This document shows positions 1 to 5,478 of a stretch of 6,585 nt of DNA, in pieces. A program made the position numbers and the translations under genes. Under the pieces are notes generated by a model. It saw nothing but the letters and a program-made list of their open reading frames with translations. It was not told where the DNA came from and did no database searches. Numbering within the stretch: the first letter of the stretch is position 1; every line of letters begins with the position of its first letter. The stretch comes from Cyanobacteria bacterium UBA8803 (lineage in GTDB: Bacteria > Cyanobacteriota > Cyanobacteriia > Cyanobacteriales > Coleofasciculaceae): contig DNXU01000153.1 in NCBI GenBank assembly GCA_003505715.1, positions 1-6,585 of the forward strand, given 5' to 3'.

Positions 1-26
1 CAATTACCAATTACCCATCACCATCA
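1..26. repeat. Short tandem repeats at left edge
   Basis: Two copies of the heptamer CAATTAC (1-14) are followed by two copies of the hexamer CCATCA (15-26). Such short tandemly repeated sequences are common between genes in filamentous cyanobacteria. The array touches the window edge, so its full length is unknown, and its last bases overlap the stop codon of the DUF6760-like frame. Confidence 0.55.
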
Positions 27-215
27 ACCACTGATTTGATTATTCAACTGCTGGTTAATTTTGGTAATTTCACCCACCCACTGCTGTCTTTCCCAATGTT
101 CCATCGCCATAATTTGTCCGTGGGGCCAGTGTAAGTGATAAGCAATATACGCTACCTCCTCTAATAACCGATCTGAGGGGTAGCAAGTTACTCCCCCATT
201 GGTACGGTTTCTACC
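24..215 (-). CDS. DUF6760-like CIS frame without a standard start codon
   Basis: This open frame lies between an in-frame TGA at 216-218 and its TGA stop at 24-26. From the GTA codon at 189-191 it encodes 55 residues, including YPSDRLLEEVAYIAYHLHW, HGQIMAMEHWERQQWVGEI and KINQQL. I recognise this as the short DUF6760 family found in CIS operons, from memory of its YP-DRLYEEVA, HFHW and LEHRERQRWV-EI signature. No ATG, GTG or TTG occurs before the conserved part; the first ATG is inside it and would leave only 28 residues. The frame overlaps the end of the upstream chaperone-like gene in -1 register. I infer it is expressed as a C-terminal extension by frameshifting at 191-197. Alternatives are a GTG start mutated to GTA, an unusual start, or an error in the G run. 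The coordinates give the open frame, not a proven translation start. Confidence 0.72.
   Translation of the reverse strand, partial: GRNRTNGGVTCYPSDRLLEEVAYIAYHLHWPHGQIMAMEHWERQQWVGEITKINQQLNNQISG
151..197 (-). promoter_or_regulatory. Candidate programmed -1 frameshift site (G run plus stem-loop)
   Basis: Read on the minus strand, the chaperone-like gene ends ATG GGG GAG TAA. The G run (GGGGGAG, 191-197) lets a glycine tRNA on GGG re-pair perfectly one base back on another GGG. After a 6-base spacer (TAACTT, 185-190) comes a stem: GCTACCCCTC (175-184) pairs with GAGGAGGTAGC (151-161), giving 10 base pairs with one bulged A and a 13-base loop. Slippery run, 5-9 base spacer and stem-loop are the standard elements of bacterial and phage -1 frameshift signals. 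The run is not a perfect X-XXY-YYZ heptamer, since GAG would re-pair with GGA, so slippage would rely mainly on the P-site tRNA. The product would be 120 residues plus glycine plus the 55-residue extension, 176 in all. Confidence 0.55.
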
Positions 216-553
216 TCAAACTCACCCTGACAGTGCGGACAAGTGACTTGGAAACGACTGTGGCCGTTTTGATTAATCCGTTGATATAAGTCTTGTAAGT
301 AGACCAAATCGGCAGAAAACAAACCCTCAATCGTTCTTGGATTTATTGGCTCTACCGTTCCTAGCTTCGTAATTACTCGTGACAAGAGAATAATCACTAA
401 ATAGCCAGGATTCGCTTGCACTCGCGGATCGCGTAAGGGGGTAATTTCGTCATAAGCTGTTGCCAGTCGCATGGTTCCTTCCCGGTGAACATTGCCTTCT
501 GAGTCTACATACCCTTGGGGCAATATAAAGGGAAATTCCGTCTGCTGAATCAT
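188..553 (-). CDS. Small CIS protein, likely tail assembly chaperone
   Basis: A 121-residue protein that recurs next to tube genes in CIS clusters. It begins with a beta-rich stretch (QTEFPFILPQGYVDSEGNVH, residues 4-23), then REGTMRLATAYDEITPLRDP, a hydrophobic helical part YLVIILLSRVITKLG (51-65), and IEGLFSADLVYLQDLYQRIN (75-94). It ends with one CPHC knuckle (105-108), half a typical zinc ribbon. The order of LP-G-hydrophilic turn, MRLAT--DE, LL-RVI--LG and L---D--YLQ resembles Mu gp41-type tail assembly chaperones; this is my judgement by eye, not a search result. Its place just after the tube gene, and a -1 overlapping frame at its 3' end, also fit a chaperone. The start is ATG 551-553, with AGGAG at 561-565 seven bases upstream. 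The family could equally be annotated as a generic phage tail protein. Confidence 0.8.
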   Translation of the reverse strand: MIQQTEFPFILPQGYVDSEGNVHREGTMRLATAYDEITPLRDPRVQANPGYLVIILLSRVITKLGTVEPINPRTIEGLFSADLVYLQDLYQRINQNGHSRFQVTCPHCQGEFEVETVPMGE

Positions 554-583
554 GAATTATCTCCTAATTCAACAAAGAGTACA

Positions 584-617
584 GAAGTTCAGGTGAACTC
601 CTGAACTCCTAAACTCC
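584..617. repeat. Tandem octamer repeat and hairpin between tube and chaperone genes
   Basis: On the plus strand three octamers stand head to tail: TGAACTCC (594-601), TGAACTCC (602-609) and TAAACTCC (610-617). The first also forms the right arm of a near-perfect inverted repeat (584-601, GAAGTTCA-GG-TGAACTCC, one G-T pair). On the transcribed strand each octamer contains AGGAG, so the message carries three Shine-Dalgarno-like sites followed by a hairpin, within the 72-base gap between genes. Confidence 0.6.
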
Positions 618-625
618 TCTTACCC

Positions 626-1078
626 TCAAGACCATTTATCTACGGTAATTCCTTCATGAGCGAGTTCCAAAGTCTCGATCGCTACTTCATCTGAAGTGGC
701 ATTTAGGTCTGCTCCCGACCAAGTTACGGGCCAACAGTTAGTCAGATTCCACCTAATTTTTTCTATCCCAGTAGTATCCAACAGCACAATAGAAATCTCG
801 CGACGATCTGCCGTTCCTTTCATCAAATTCTGCCGCCACTGCCAGAGTTCATCATTATTGGTAATACCTCGTTTGAGCGTGATATTGCCATAGTTATTCA
901 AGCCAATTAATTTCCGCTTGGTTAAGGGGTCAGTGCCTTCCCGATATTCAGTAGCTGTTTGGGACGAATTGAGACCAGTACACTCTCTGAAGCCAGCGTG
1001 AATAATGCCATTCCATTCGACATAAAAATTGTAGCCATAATAAGGATCTGGTTTATGAGGCGCTTTGGTACTTGGCAT
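626..1078 (-). CDS. Inner tube protein, phage tail gp19 family
   Basis: This 150-residue protein forms the hexameric rings of the inner tube that is driven through the target membrane when the sheath contracts. Family hallmarks are visible along its length: DPYYGYNFYVEWNG (11-24), GFRECTGL (29-36), TEYREGTDPLTKRKLIGL (43-60), YGNITLKRGIT (63-73), LWQWRQ (78-83), REISIVLLD (93-101) and a C-terminal ATSDEVAIETLELAHEGI (127-144). The length is normal for the family. The start is ATG 1076-1078, because GGAGG at 1086-1090 sits seven bases upstream. The in-frame TTG at 1082-1084 is only one base from that site and is rejected. It follows the second sheath gene by 32 bases. CIS operons often carry two such tube paralogs, one of them baseplate-proximal; only one is present here. 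Confidence 0.95.
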   Translation of the reverse strand: MPSTKAPHKPDPYYGYNFYVEWNGIIHAGFRECTGLNSSQTATEYREGTDPLTKRKLIGLNNYGNITLKRGITNNDELWQWRQNLMKGTADRREISIVLLDTTGIEKIRWNLTNCWPVTWSGADLNATSDEVAIETLELAHEGITVDKWS

Positions 1079-1085
1079 AAACAAA

Positions 1086-1090
1086 CCTCC
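1086..1090 (-). promoter_or_regulatory. Ribosome binding site deciding the tube gene start
   Basis: GGAGG on the minus strand, seven bases before ATG 1076-1078 and one base before the competing TTG 1082-1084. The spacing selects the ATG. Confidence 0.8.
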
Positions 1091-1110
1091 GGAGATTAAT
1101 AATTTAGGAA

Positions 1111-2229
1111 CTAAGCGATCGCAACTCCACTAGCGCCGTGAATTAAACGCACGACGATAAATTCGCTGGGGATAACTGGTGCTAAACCAATTTCTGTTAC
1201 TACTTGCCCAGAATTGATCAATTCTGGCGGGTTAGTTTCAGCATCGCATTTGACATAGAAAGCCTCTTGTGTCGTGGCTCCTTTGAGGGCCCCTTGCTCG
1301 AACAGTGACTCACAATAATGGGTTAATTCCCGCTCGATCCGCACCCAAAGTTTGAAGTCGTTGGGTTCAAAAGCCACGTCAGCTAGGTGGCGTTCCACCC
1401 AACGATGCACGTTAATAAATAGCCGTCGCCCGTTGATATAACGCCAGTTGGGATCTTTACTCAAAGTCCGGGTGCCCCAAATACGAATTCCTCTTCCTGT
1501 CAAAGCACGAATGCAGTTGATACCTCCTATAGCATCTGGACGATGGAGGAGTTGTAATTCCTCCTGAGAAAAGTGGTAACTCAGATCTAACACCCCCTCC
1601 AAAACATAGTTAGCTGGAGATTGGTGGATGCCTCCGGCGCGATCGCTTTTGGCATAAACCCCAGCCACATGACCGCAAGGAGGAACATAATTCTGAGCGT
1701 CTTGCACTTTTAGCCAAGGGGCATACATCGCAGCACTATTGCTAGTAGGTTGTTGTATTTCCCTAGATGACACATTCTGAGCATCCAGAATGGCAAAGCG
1801 CGAGCCTAACTTTTCGCAATGTTCGATTATAGCTGCTTGTGCTTCTAGCCGCTCTCTTTGAGTTAAAAGCATAATATCTGGCGCACAAATCAGATCGATT
1901 TCTGCTAACGCTTCTACGGCTTCTAACCCTGCCTGAAAAGCTGCTAAAGTCACTCGCTCTCCCAACGGTACTACATAACACAGGCGACCGCCGTTTTCAA
2001 AAAAACCACGCACAGCATAACCTAAATAGTTAGGCTCCGATGGTTCTAGGCGACCAAAATATCCTTCAAACTGCGGCCATAGATTCAGCATTATTGGTTT
2101 ATTAATGCCCTGATTTTGAGCATTAGTAAATCCCAAAAATGCAGGTACGCCCGTGAGGAATTCAGGCGCAGGTATTGGTAATACCTGCTCCAAATAAACA
2201 CCAGGTATAGAGTAGTTCGTAACCATCAT
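1111..2229 (-). CDS. Tail sheath protein, second paralog
   Basis: A 372-residue phage tail sheath family protein, a paralog of the upstream sheath. The N-terminal arm is IPGVYLEQV (8-16). FLGF (31-34), GYAVRGFFENGG (70-81) and CYVV (84-87) match the first sheath position for position, as do RFAILDA (144-150), PWLKV (171-175), YVPPCGHVAGVYAKSD (181-196), SPAN (204-207), GINCIRALTGRGIRIWGTRTL (236-256) and INGRRLF (265-271). The C-terminal sheath domain has FEPN (287-290), LWVRI (294-298), QEAFYVKCDAETNPPE (321-336) and QVVTEIGLAPVIPSEFIVVR (342-361). The C-terminus ends in GASGVAIA, unlike the ISQWTGAGK of the first sheath, so the interlocking strand to neighbours may differ. The ATG at 2227-2229 directly follows the upstream TAA; a second ATG is the next codon. 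No strong binding site is seen, so translation is probably coupled. It may be a minor sheath at one end of the tube. Confidence 0.94.
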   Translation of the reverse strand: MMVTNYSIPGVYLEQVLPIPAPEFLTGVPAFLGFTNAQNQGINKPIMLNLWPQFEGYFGRLEPSEPNYLGYAVRGFFENGGRLCYVVPLGERVTLAAFQAGLEAVEALAEIDLICAPDIMLLTQRERLEAQAAIIEHCEKLGSRFAILDAQNVSSREIQQPTSNSAAMYAPWLKVQDAQNYVPPCGHVAGVYAKSDRAGGIHQSPANYVLEGVLDLSYHFSQEELQLLHRPDAIGGINCIRALTGRGIRIWGTRTLSKDPNWRYINGRRLFINVHRWVERHLADVAFEPNDFKLWVRIERELTHYCESLFEQGALKGATTQEAFYVKCDAETNPPELINSGQVVTEIGLAPVIPSEFIVVRLIHGASGVAIA

Positions 2230-3372
2230 TTACTTACCAGCACCCGTCCACTGGCTGATGCGGAAAATCACAAATTCAGCTGGTTTAACCACAGCTACTC
2301 CGATCTCAGTAATCACCTGGCCCTGCTCGCGCACGTCAGGAGGATTTGTTTCTTCATCGCACTTGACGTAAAAAGCCTGTTCTGGTGTATCGCCAAACAA
2401 AGCACCACTGCGCCAAACGGTGGTCAAAAAAGCCGTGACATTACGCCGAATTTTTGCCCATAAATCTGGTGCATTCGGTTCAAATACTGTCCATTGAGTA
2501 CCTTCATCAATGGACTCCCGCAAAAAGTTAAACAAGCGACGGACGCTAATATATTTGAACTCGCCATTATCATCGCCACCCAGCGTCCTTGCCCCCCACA
2601 CCCGGATATTACCATTCATATTCCGAATGCAATTAATCCCTTTAGGGTTCAATCCTTCCTGTTTGGCTTTACTAACCTCATATTTCAATCCTACTGCCCC
2701 TAAAATTACTTCATTAGCAGGTGCTTTGTGAACGCCTCGTTGGGTATCTACGCGAGCATAAATACCTGCAATATGTCCGCTGGGTGGTACATATTTTTCT
2801 GCCTTGCTGGCTGGGTCAAAAACTTTAAGCCAGGGATAATAAAAGGCAGCATAGTCGGAGTTACCCGGCATTGTATCTGTACCTGGTTCGAGTTGGGCGA
2901 GAGCGTCAACTTCTTCGGAGCTATCTAAAATGGCAAAACGATCTTGTAAATTTTTATCCCGGCAATGGTCAATTATTTTAGTCAGCTCCGTTTTACTGGT
3001 AATACCAGGTGCAGCAACAATAGCAATTTCATCAATAGCCTCAAATTTCTCTAAGGCCGAGTCGATTGTATTCTCTACCCACACCACATAACAGCGCGTA
3101 CCGCCATTACGGAAGAAACCGTATACAGCATGAGCTAGCGTATTCTGACCAGCAATTTCCGAGAAGTCGCCAAAGGACGTTTTAAACTCAGTAAAGTTAG
3201 TACAAAGTATCACTTGACCTGCTGGCACTGGCATCACAGTAGGTGAGGTATCATCAGTTGATGCAATAACTCCAATAAAACCTGCCGTACTCGTACCTAC
3301 CCCAGCAATGGGAGCAGAACCAGAAGGAATTTCTTCTACATATACGCCCGGTGACTTATAAGTGCTTGGCAT
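2230..3372 (-). CDS. Tail sheath protein, likely major
   Basis: A 380-residue tail sheath protein that should assemble as a helical sleeve round the inner tube and contract to drive it. The N-terminal arm SPGVYVEEIPSG (7-18) is the usual sheath opening. Then come TAGFIG (29-34), NTLAHAVYGFFRNGGTRCYVV (77-97), a variable outer domain (about 100-200) with RFAILD (145-150) and YYPWLKV (178-184), YVPPSGHIAGIYARVD (194-209), APAN (217-220), GINCIRNMNGNIRVWGARTL (245-264) and ISVRRLFNFL (275-284). The C-terminal contractile domain has FEPNAPDLWAKIRRNV (297-312), QAFYVKCDEETNPPD (332-346) and QVITEIGVAVVKPAEFVIFR (352-371). It is short compared with T4 gp18, as CIS sheaths are. The start is ATG 3370-3372 with GAGGAG (3381-3386) eight bases upstream. 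The good binding site and standard C-terminus suggest it is the main sheath subunit; that is inference. Confidence 0.96.
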   Translation of the reverse strand: MPSTYKSPGVYVEEIPSGSAPIAGVGTSTAGFIGVIASTDDTSPTVMPVPAGQVILCTNFTEFKTSFGDFSEIAGQNTLAHAVYGFFRNGGTRCYVVWVENTIDSALEKFEAIDEIAIVAAPGITSKTELTKIIDHCRDKNLQDRFAILDSSEEVDALAQLEPGTDTMPGNSDYAAFYYPWLKVFDPASKAEKYVPPSGHIAGIYARVDTQRGVHKAPANEVILGAVGLKYEVSKAKQEGLNPKGINCIRNMNGNIRVWGARTLGGDDNGEFKYISVRRLFNFLRESIDEGTQWTVFEPNAPDLWAKIRRNVTAFLTTVWRSGALFGDTPEQAFYVKCDEETNPPDVREQGQVITEIGVAVVKPAEFVIFRISQWTGAGK

Positions 3373-3393
3373 TTTGATTACTCCTCTAAAAGT

Positions 3394-4032
3394 TTAGGTA
3401 CTACTGGACTTGCGCTGTAACTTGAAATCAAGGATTTGGGTTTCCCCCTGATTGAGTTGTACATCTTGAGCTACTAACTGATAACCTTGAGCTGAAACTT
3501 GTACGGTACGCTTTGTTGCTGATGCCTCTAAACCAGTTAAAACATATTTTCCCTCCCGATCGCTAAGGGTATAATCCCCACTTCCCACGACCTGAACTTT
3601 AGCCATGACTACAGCAGTATTATCGGTATTTGTCACCTGACCTTTCAATGCCGTTGGTGGCAAAGAAATATCTGCCGCAGTCAATTTAATCTGATCGCCG
3701 TCATGGGATATCTCCACCTCTTTTTCTCCTGTACCATAGCGCGTACCAGCACCGGGCAATGAGGCAGTTAATTTATATTGGCCAGCAGGTAAATCTACGA
3801 AGTGAAAGAAACCATCAATTTTACTGTAAGTTTGGTCGATCCGCTCAGGTAAATTTTCCCATTCAGAACCATATTGTTGGGCTTTTAGAGCCAGTTTAGT
3901 TTTGAGAGTATCTGGCATACCAACAATTTTTACCCTGACTTTATGAATGGGTTGGCTAGTTTCGCGATCGCTTACTTGTCCCGCGATCGCTACCTGATGT
4001 GGTTTTGGCTCTAACTTCAACCACTTCGACAT
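3394..4032 (-). CDS. CIS-operon protein with two carboxypeptidase-regulatory-like domains
   Basis: A 212-residue protein made of two beta-sandwich repeats of the carboxypeptidase regulatory-like (CarboxypepD_reg) type. Domain 1 is about residues 14-122: VAIAGQVSDRETSQPIHKVR opens it, and a long loop (about 40-70) precedes YSKIDGFFHFVDLPAGQYKL (69-88). Domain 2 is about 126-206: ALKGQVTNTDNTAVVMAKVQ, then TLSDREGKYVLTGLEA (155-170) and VQVSAQGYQ (177-185). The pattern G-V----G-pi--A-V, then sd--G-y-l--L--G-Y-l, is standard for the fold. There is no signal peptide, peptidase domain or membrane helix. The start is ATG 4030-4032 with GGGGAG (4039-4044) six bases upstream. Lying between the cap-type gene and the sheath genes, it is most simply a structural accessory of the particle. 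Such domains bind or decorate surfaces in other settings, but its exact place is unknown to me. Confidence 0.85.
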   Translation of the reverse strand: MSKWLKLEPKPHQVAIAGQVSDRETSQPIHKVRVKIVGMPDTLKTKLALKAQQYGSEWENLPERIDQTYSKIDGFFHFVDLPAGQYKLTASLPGAGTRYGTGEKEVEISHDGDQIKLTAADISLPPTALKGQVTNTDNTAVVMAKVQVVGSGDYTLSDREGKYVLTGLEASATKRTVQVSAQGYQLVAQDVQLNQGETQILDFKLQRKSSST

Positions 4033-4050
4033 CTTTCACTCCCCGAGCAA

Positions 4051-4608
4051 CTAAATTGTTTTACTCACTACCAAAGGTACGGACTCAGCAGCTTCATCAA
4101 CCGATACTGCGATCGTGACAGTATAGTTTAGTGCTGCCTTAGGCGTGCCGCCGATCGCTTGCCAGAATTCTCCTAAACTTTGCAACAAATTTGGACGCAA
4201 AATTGCTGTTCTGATCGGAGGTTCCTGTTGAGCAAGACTGCCCTGAAGAACTGCTTCTGGAAGTTGGCGATAGCGCAGCAACACTTTCATCACCTCGCCT
4301 AAGAGTTTGTGTTCTGTCTGAAAGTCTGCTGCATCGTTAGACCAAGCAGTAATCAGATAAGAGCAGTCCACTCGTGCCGGAGGTCGCTTTTTCATAGCTG
4401 TGCCATTGCTGCTGCGTTCTAGTGACCATTCATTGCTACGCAAATCCAAATTTTCTCGCACATCATACAGGAACAGGGAGATCGCTGGTAAAGATTTTAA
4501 GAACTCCTTATTCGGCGGGGCGAAGCTAATTGTAACTTGCGTAGCTAAATCTGGTAGAAGTTCGCACTTGAGCAATTCTTCTATGGTTTTATCTAAGTCT
4601 TGAAGCAT
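4051..4608 (-). CDS. DUF4255 protein, Pvc16/Afp16-type CIS cap or terminator
   Basis: A 185-residue protein of the DUF4255 (Pvc16 N-terminal domain) family. Afp16, the related antifeeding-prophage protein, caps the tube and sheath at the end away from the baseplate and limits length. Signature stretches are LDKTIEELLKCELL (5-18), VTISFAPPNKEFLKSLPAIS (25-44), LFLYDVRENLDLR (45-57), KRPPARVDCSYLITAWS (74-90), EHKLLGEVMKVLL (99-111) and LGEFWQAIGGTPKAALNYTV (145-164). The length fits the stand-alone form. The start is ATG 4606-4608, with AAGGA at 4615-4619 six bases upstream. An in-frame TTG at 4612-4614 would abut that site and is rejected. It is the first gene of the operon as seen here and is followed after 18 bases by the beta-sandwich protein. 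Confidence 0.93.
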   Translation of the reverse strand: MLQDLDKTIEELLKCELLPDLATQVTISFAPPNKEFLKSLPAISLFLYDVRENLDLRSNEWSLERSSNGTAMKKRPPARVDCSYLITAWSNDAADFQTEHKLLGEVMKVLLRYRQLPEAVLQGSLAQQEPPIRTAILRPNLLQSLGEFWQAIGGTPKAALNYTVTIAVSVDEAAESVPLVVSKTI

Positions 4609-4614
4609 GAGCAA

Positions 4615-4619
4615 TCCTT
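4615..4619 (-). promoter_or_regulatory. Ribosome binding site deciding the DUF4255 gene start
   Basis: AAGGA on the minus strand, six bases before ATG 4606-4608 and directly against TTG 4612-4614. The spacing favours the ATG. Confidence 0.7.
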
Positions 4620-4670
4620 CTATTTGCCTGTGGCAACTTCCGACTGTGAGAATTGCCTCCTACAGCGTTT

Positions 4671-4700
4671 AAAGTAATTTTGGTATTACTAACAGGTCAA
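4671..4700 (-). promoter_or_regulatory. Possible promoter and operator of the CIS operon
   Basis: On the minus strand TTGACC (4695-4700) is separated by 18 bases from TACTTT (4671-4676), a fair -35 but weak -10 pair about 60 bases before the DUF4255 ATG. Between and over them lies a perfect inverted repeat, AGTAAT (4673-4678) and ATTACT (4685-4690), with a 6-base centre. It could be a repressor or activator site. This is pattern reading only. Confidence 0.35.
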
Positions 4701-4825
4701 CATTGGTAGAAAGTACAGTACCTAATTATTGCCCAACTGGGCTCAAGTTAGTCACATTCTGATTAGTCAAGAATATTACAGCACTAAAGCATACTAGACT
4801 GTCAGAAGTATAATTAGATTCTTTT

Positions 4826-4846
4826 TTAAAGTAATTGTATTATTAG
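4826..4846. repeat. Upstream copy of a leader motif
   Basis: TTTAAAGTAATT followed by GTATTATTAG here resembles TTTAAAGTAATT-TTG-GTATTACTA at 4668-4691, which covers the putative operator. The copies are about 158 bases apart in the same orientation and differ by a 3-base insertion and a C/T change. They may be paired sites for one regulator, or chance similarity in AT-rich DNA. Confidence 0.35.
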
Positions 4847-4919
4847 TTCACTTTCTGTAATATAACTAAAGAGGAATTAAGTAGAGAATTAAACCCTAAA
4901 TTTACTCATTGTAAACGAT

Positions 4920-4962
4920 ATTGGTAACCTATCTCTTCTAGAGTTTACCAATTTTCAATTGG
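4920..4962. repeat. Two overlapping, mutually exclusive hairpins
   Basis: ATTGGTAA (4920-4927) can pair with TTACCAAT (4945-4952). CCAATT (4948-4953), which overlaps the latter arm, can instead pair with AATTGG (4957-4962) across a 3-base loop. The element lies 20 bases past the stop codon of the minus-strand exported-protein gene. Neither form is followed by a T run. Confidence 0.4.
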
Positions 4963-4972
4963 CCAAAAACCA

Positions 4973-4988
4973 TTCTAATGTTCTAATG
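4973..4988. repeat. Tandem octamer TTCTAATG
   Basis: Two perfect head-to-tail copies of TTCTAATG (4973-4980, 4981-4988). The second overlaps the TAG stop codon (4983-4985) of the minus-strand gene, so the last codons may have arisen by a small duplication. Confidence 0.6.
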
Positions 4989-5402
4989 TTTAATTTCCTC
5001 TAACTTGATTACCGAACCTGATGTGTCCGTCCGATAGATGAGGCGCTGTTTCCCACTTGCAACAGCAACTTGCCAGCCGGGAACTGGGATGGGGGTACAA
5101 GCTACTTCAGAATTCCCCAGTTCTAAACAGTTATCCGACCAAGTTTGCGGTTGAGCAGCCACAAGACGGAGAGCAGAGGTAGGCAACTGTGAATGCTGTG
5201 CAGCTTCCTGCAACACGGCACTACCAACAGCTACTGATAAGTGAGTGTTAAAATCGGACACTCTCCCTCTGCTGTTTAACGATCTATCATTAGCGCTGAA
5301 ATACAAGATCGCTGTAAACACTAGCGCTTGGAGAATCAGACGGGGCTGGAATAGTTGGGTTTCAACTGTTGTGTTAGAGTTAGTCGTTTGGATATCTTGC
5401 AT
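4983..5402 (-). CDS. Small one-helix exported protein, conserved in cyanobacteria
   Basis: A 139-residue protein of unknown function. A basic-flanked hydrophobic segment, LILQALVFTAILYF (about residues 22-35), is a signal anchor or signal peptide, so most of the chain should lie outside the cytoplasm. The C-terminal part has LPTSALRLVAAQPQTWSDNC (73-92), then C102, PVPGWQVAVASGKQRLIYRT (106-125) and DTSGSVIKLE. I associate this W-D-C-L-L---C---PVPGW-V-V-sGk---YRTd-sG pattern with small secreted cyanobacterial proteins; the two cysteines (92, 102) could form a disulfide. I chose ATG 5400-5402, preceded by GGTGAG seven bases upstream; GTG 5415-5417 would add five residues and is a real alternative. 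It is 374 bases from the CIS operon on the same strand and probably separately transcribed. Confidence 0.75.
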   Translation of the reverse strand: MQDIQTTNSNTTVETQLFQPRLILQALVFTAILYFSANDRSLNSRGRVSDFNTHLSVAVGSAVLQEAAQHSQLPTSALRLVAAQPQTWSDNCLELGNSEVACTPIPVPGWQVAVASGKQRLIYRTDTSGSVIKLEEIKH

Positions 5403-5478
5403 TGCCAATCTCACCAAGGGTGCCTAAACCAGATAATGTCCCAATTAGTAGATCCCAGCACCCCAATGCCAAGTGGCT

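Larger units (their letters stand above)
4620..4982. other. AT-rich intergenic leader of the CIS operon
   Basis: I see no gene on either strand. The interval separates the exported-protein gene from the CIS operon and should hold the operon promoter. It contains a possible promoter and inverted repeat (4671-4700), a degenerate direct repeat (4668-4690 and 4826-4846), and two overlapping hairpins (4920-4962). No hairpin is followed by a T run, so I see no clear intrinsic terminator for the upstream minus-strand gene. Confidence 0.6.

Noticed and set aside
1..28. Left-edge repeats as the start of a CRISPR array
   Set aside because: The units are 6-7 bases with no spacers; this is a simple tandem repeat.
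696..893. 65-codon plus-strand frame opposite the tube gene
   Set aside because: It is antisense to a strongly recognised gp19 gene and its translation has no family features.
2424..2928. Several 60-73 codon frames on both strands within the first sheath gene
   Set aside because: All lie inside a full-length, clearly recognised sheath gene and read as shadows in other frames.
3964..3990. Two close GCGATCGC palindromes as a possible regulatory site
   Set aside because: They are HIP1 octamers, abundant in cyanobacterial genomes, and here they lie within coding sequence.
4945..4962. CCAATT-TTC-AATTGG as an intrinsic terminator
   Set aside because: The stem is short and AT-rich and is not followed by a T run on either strand.
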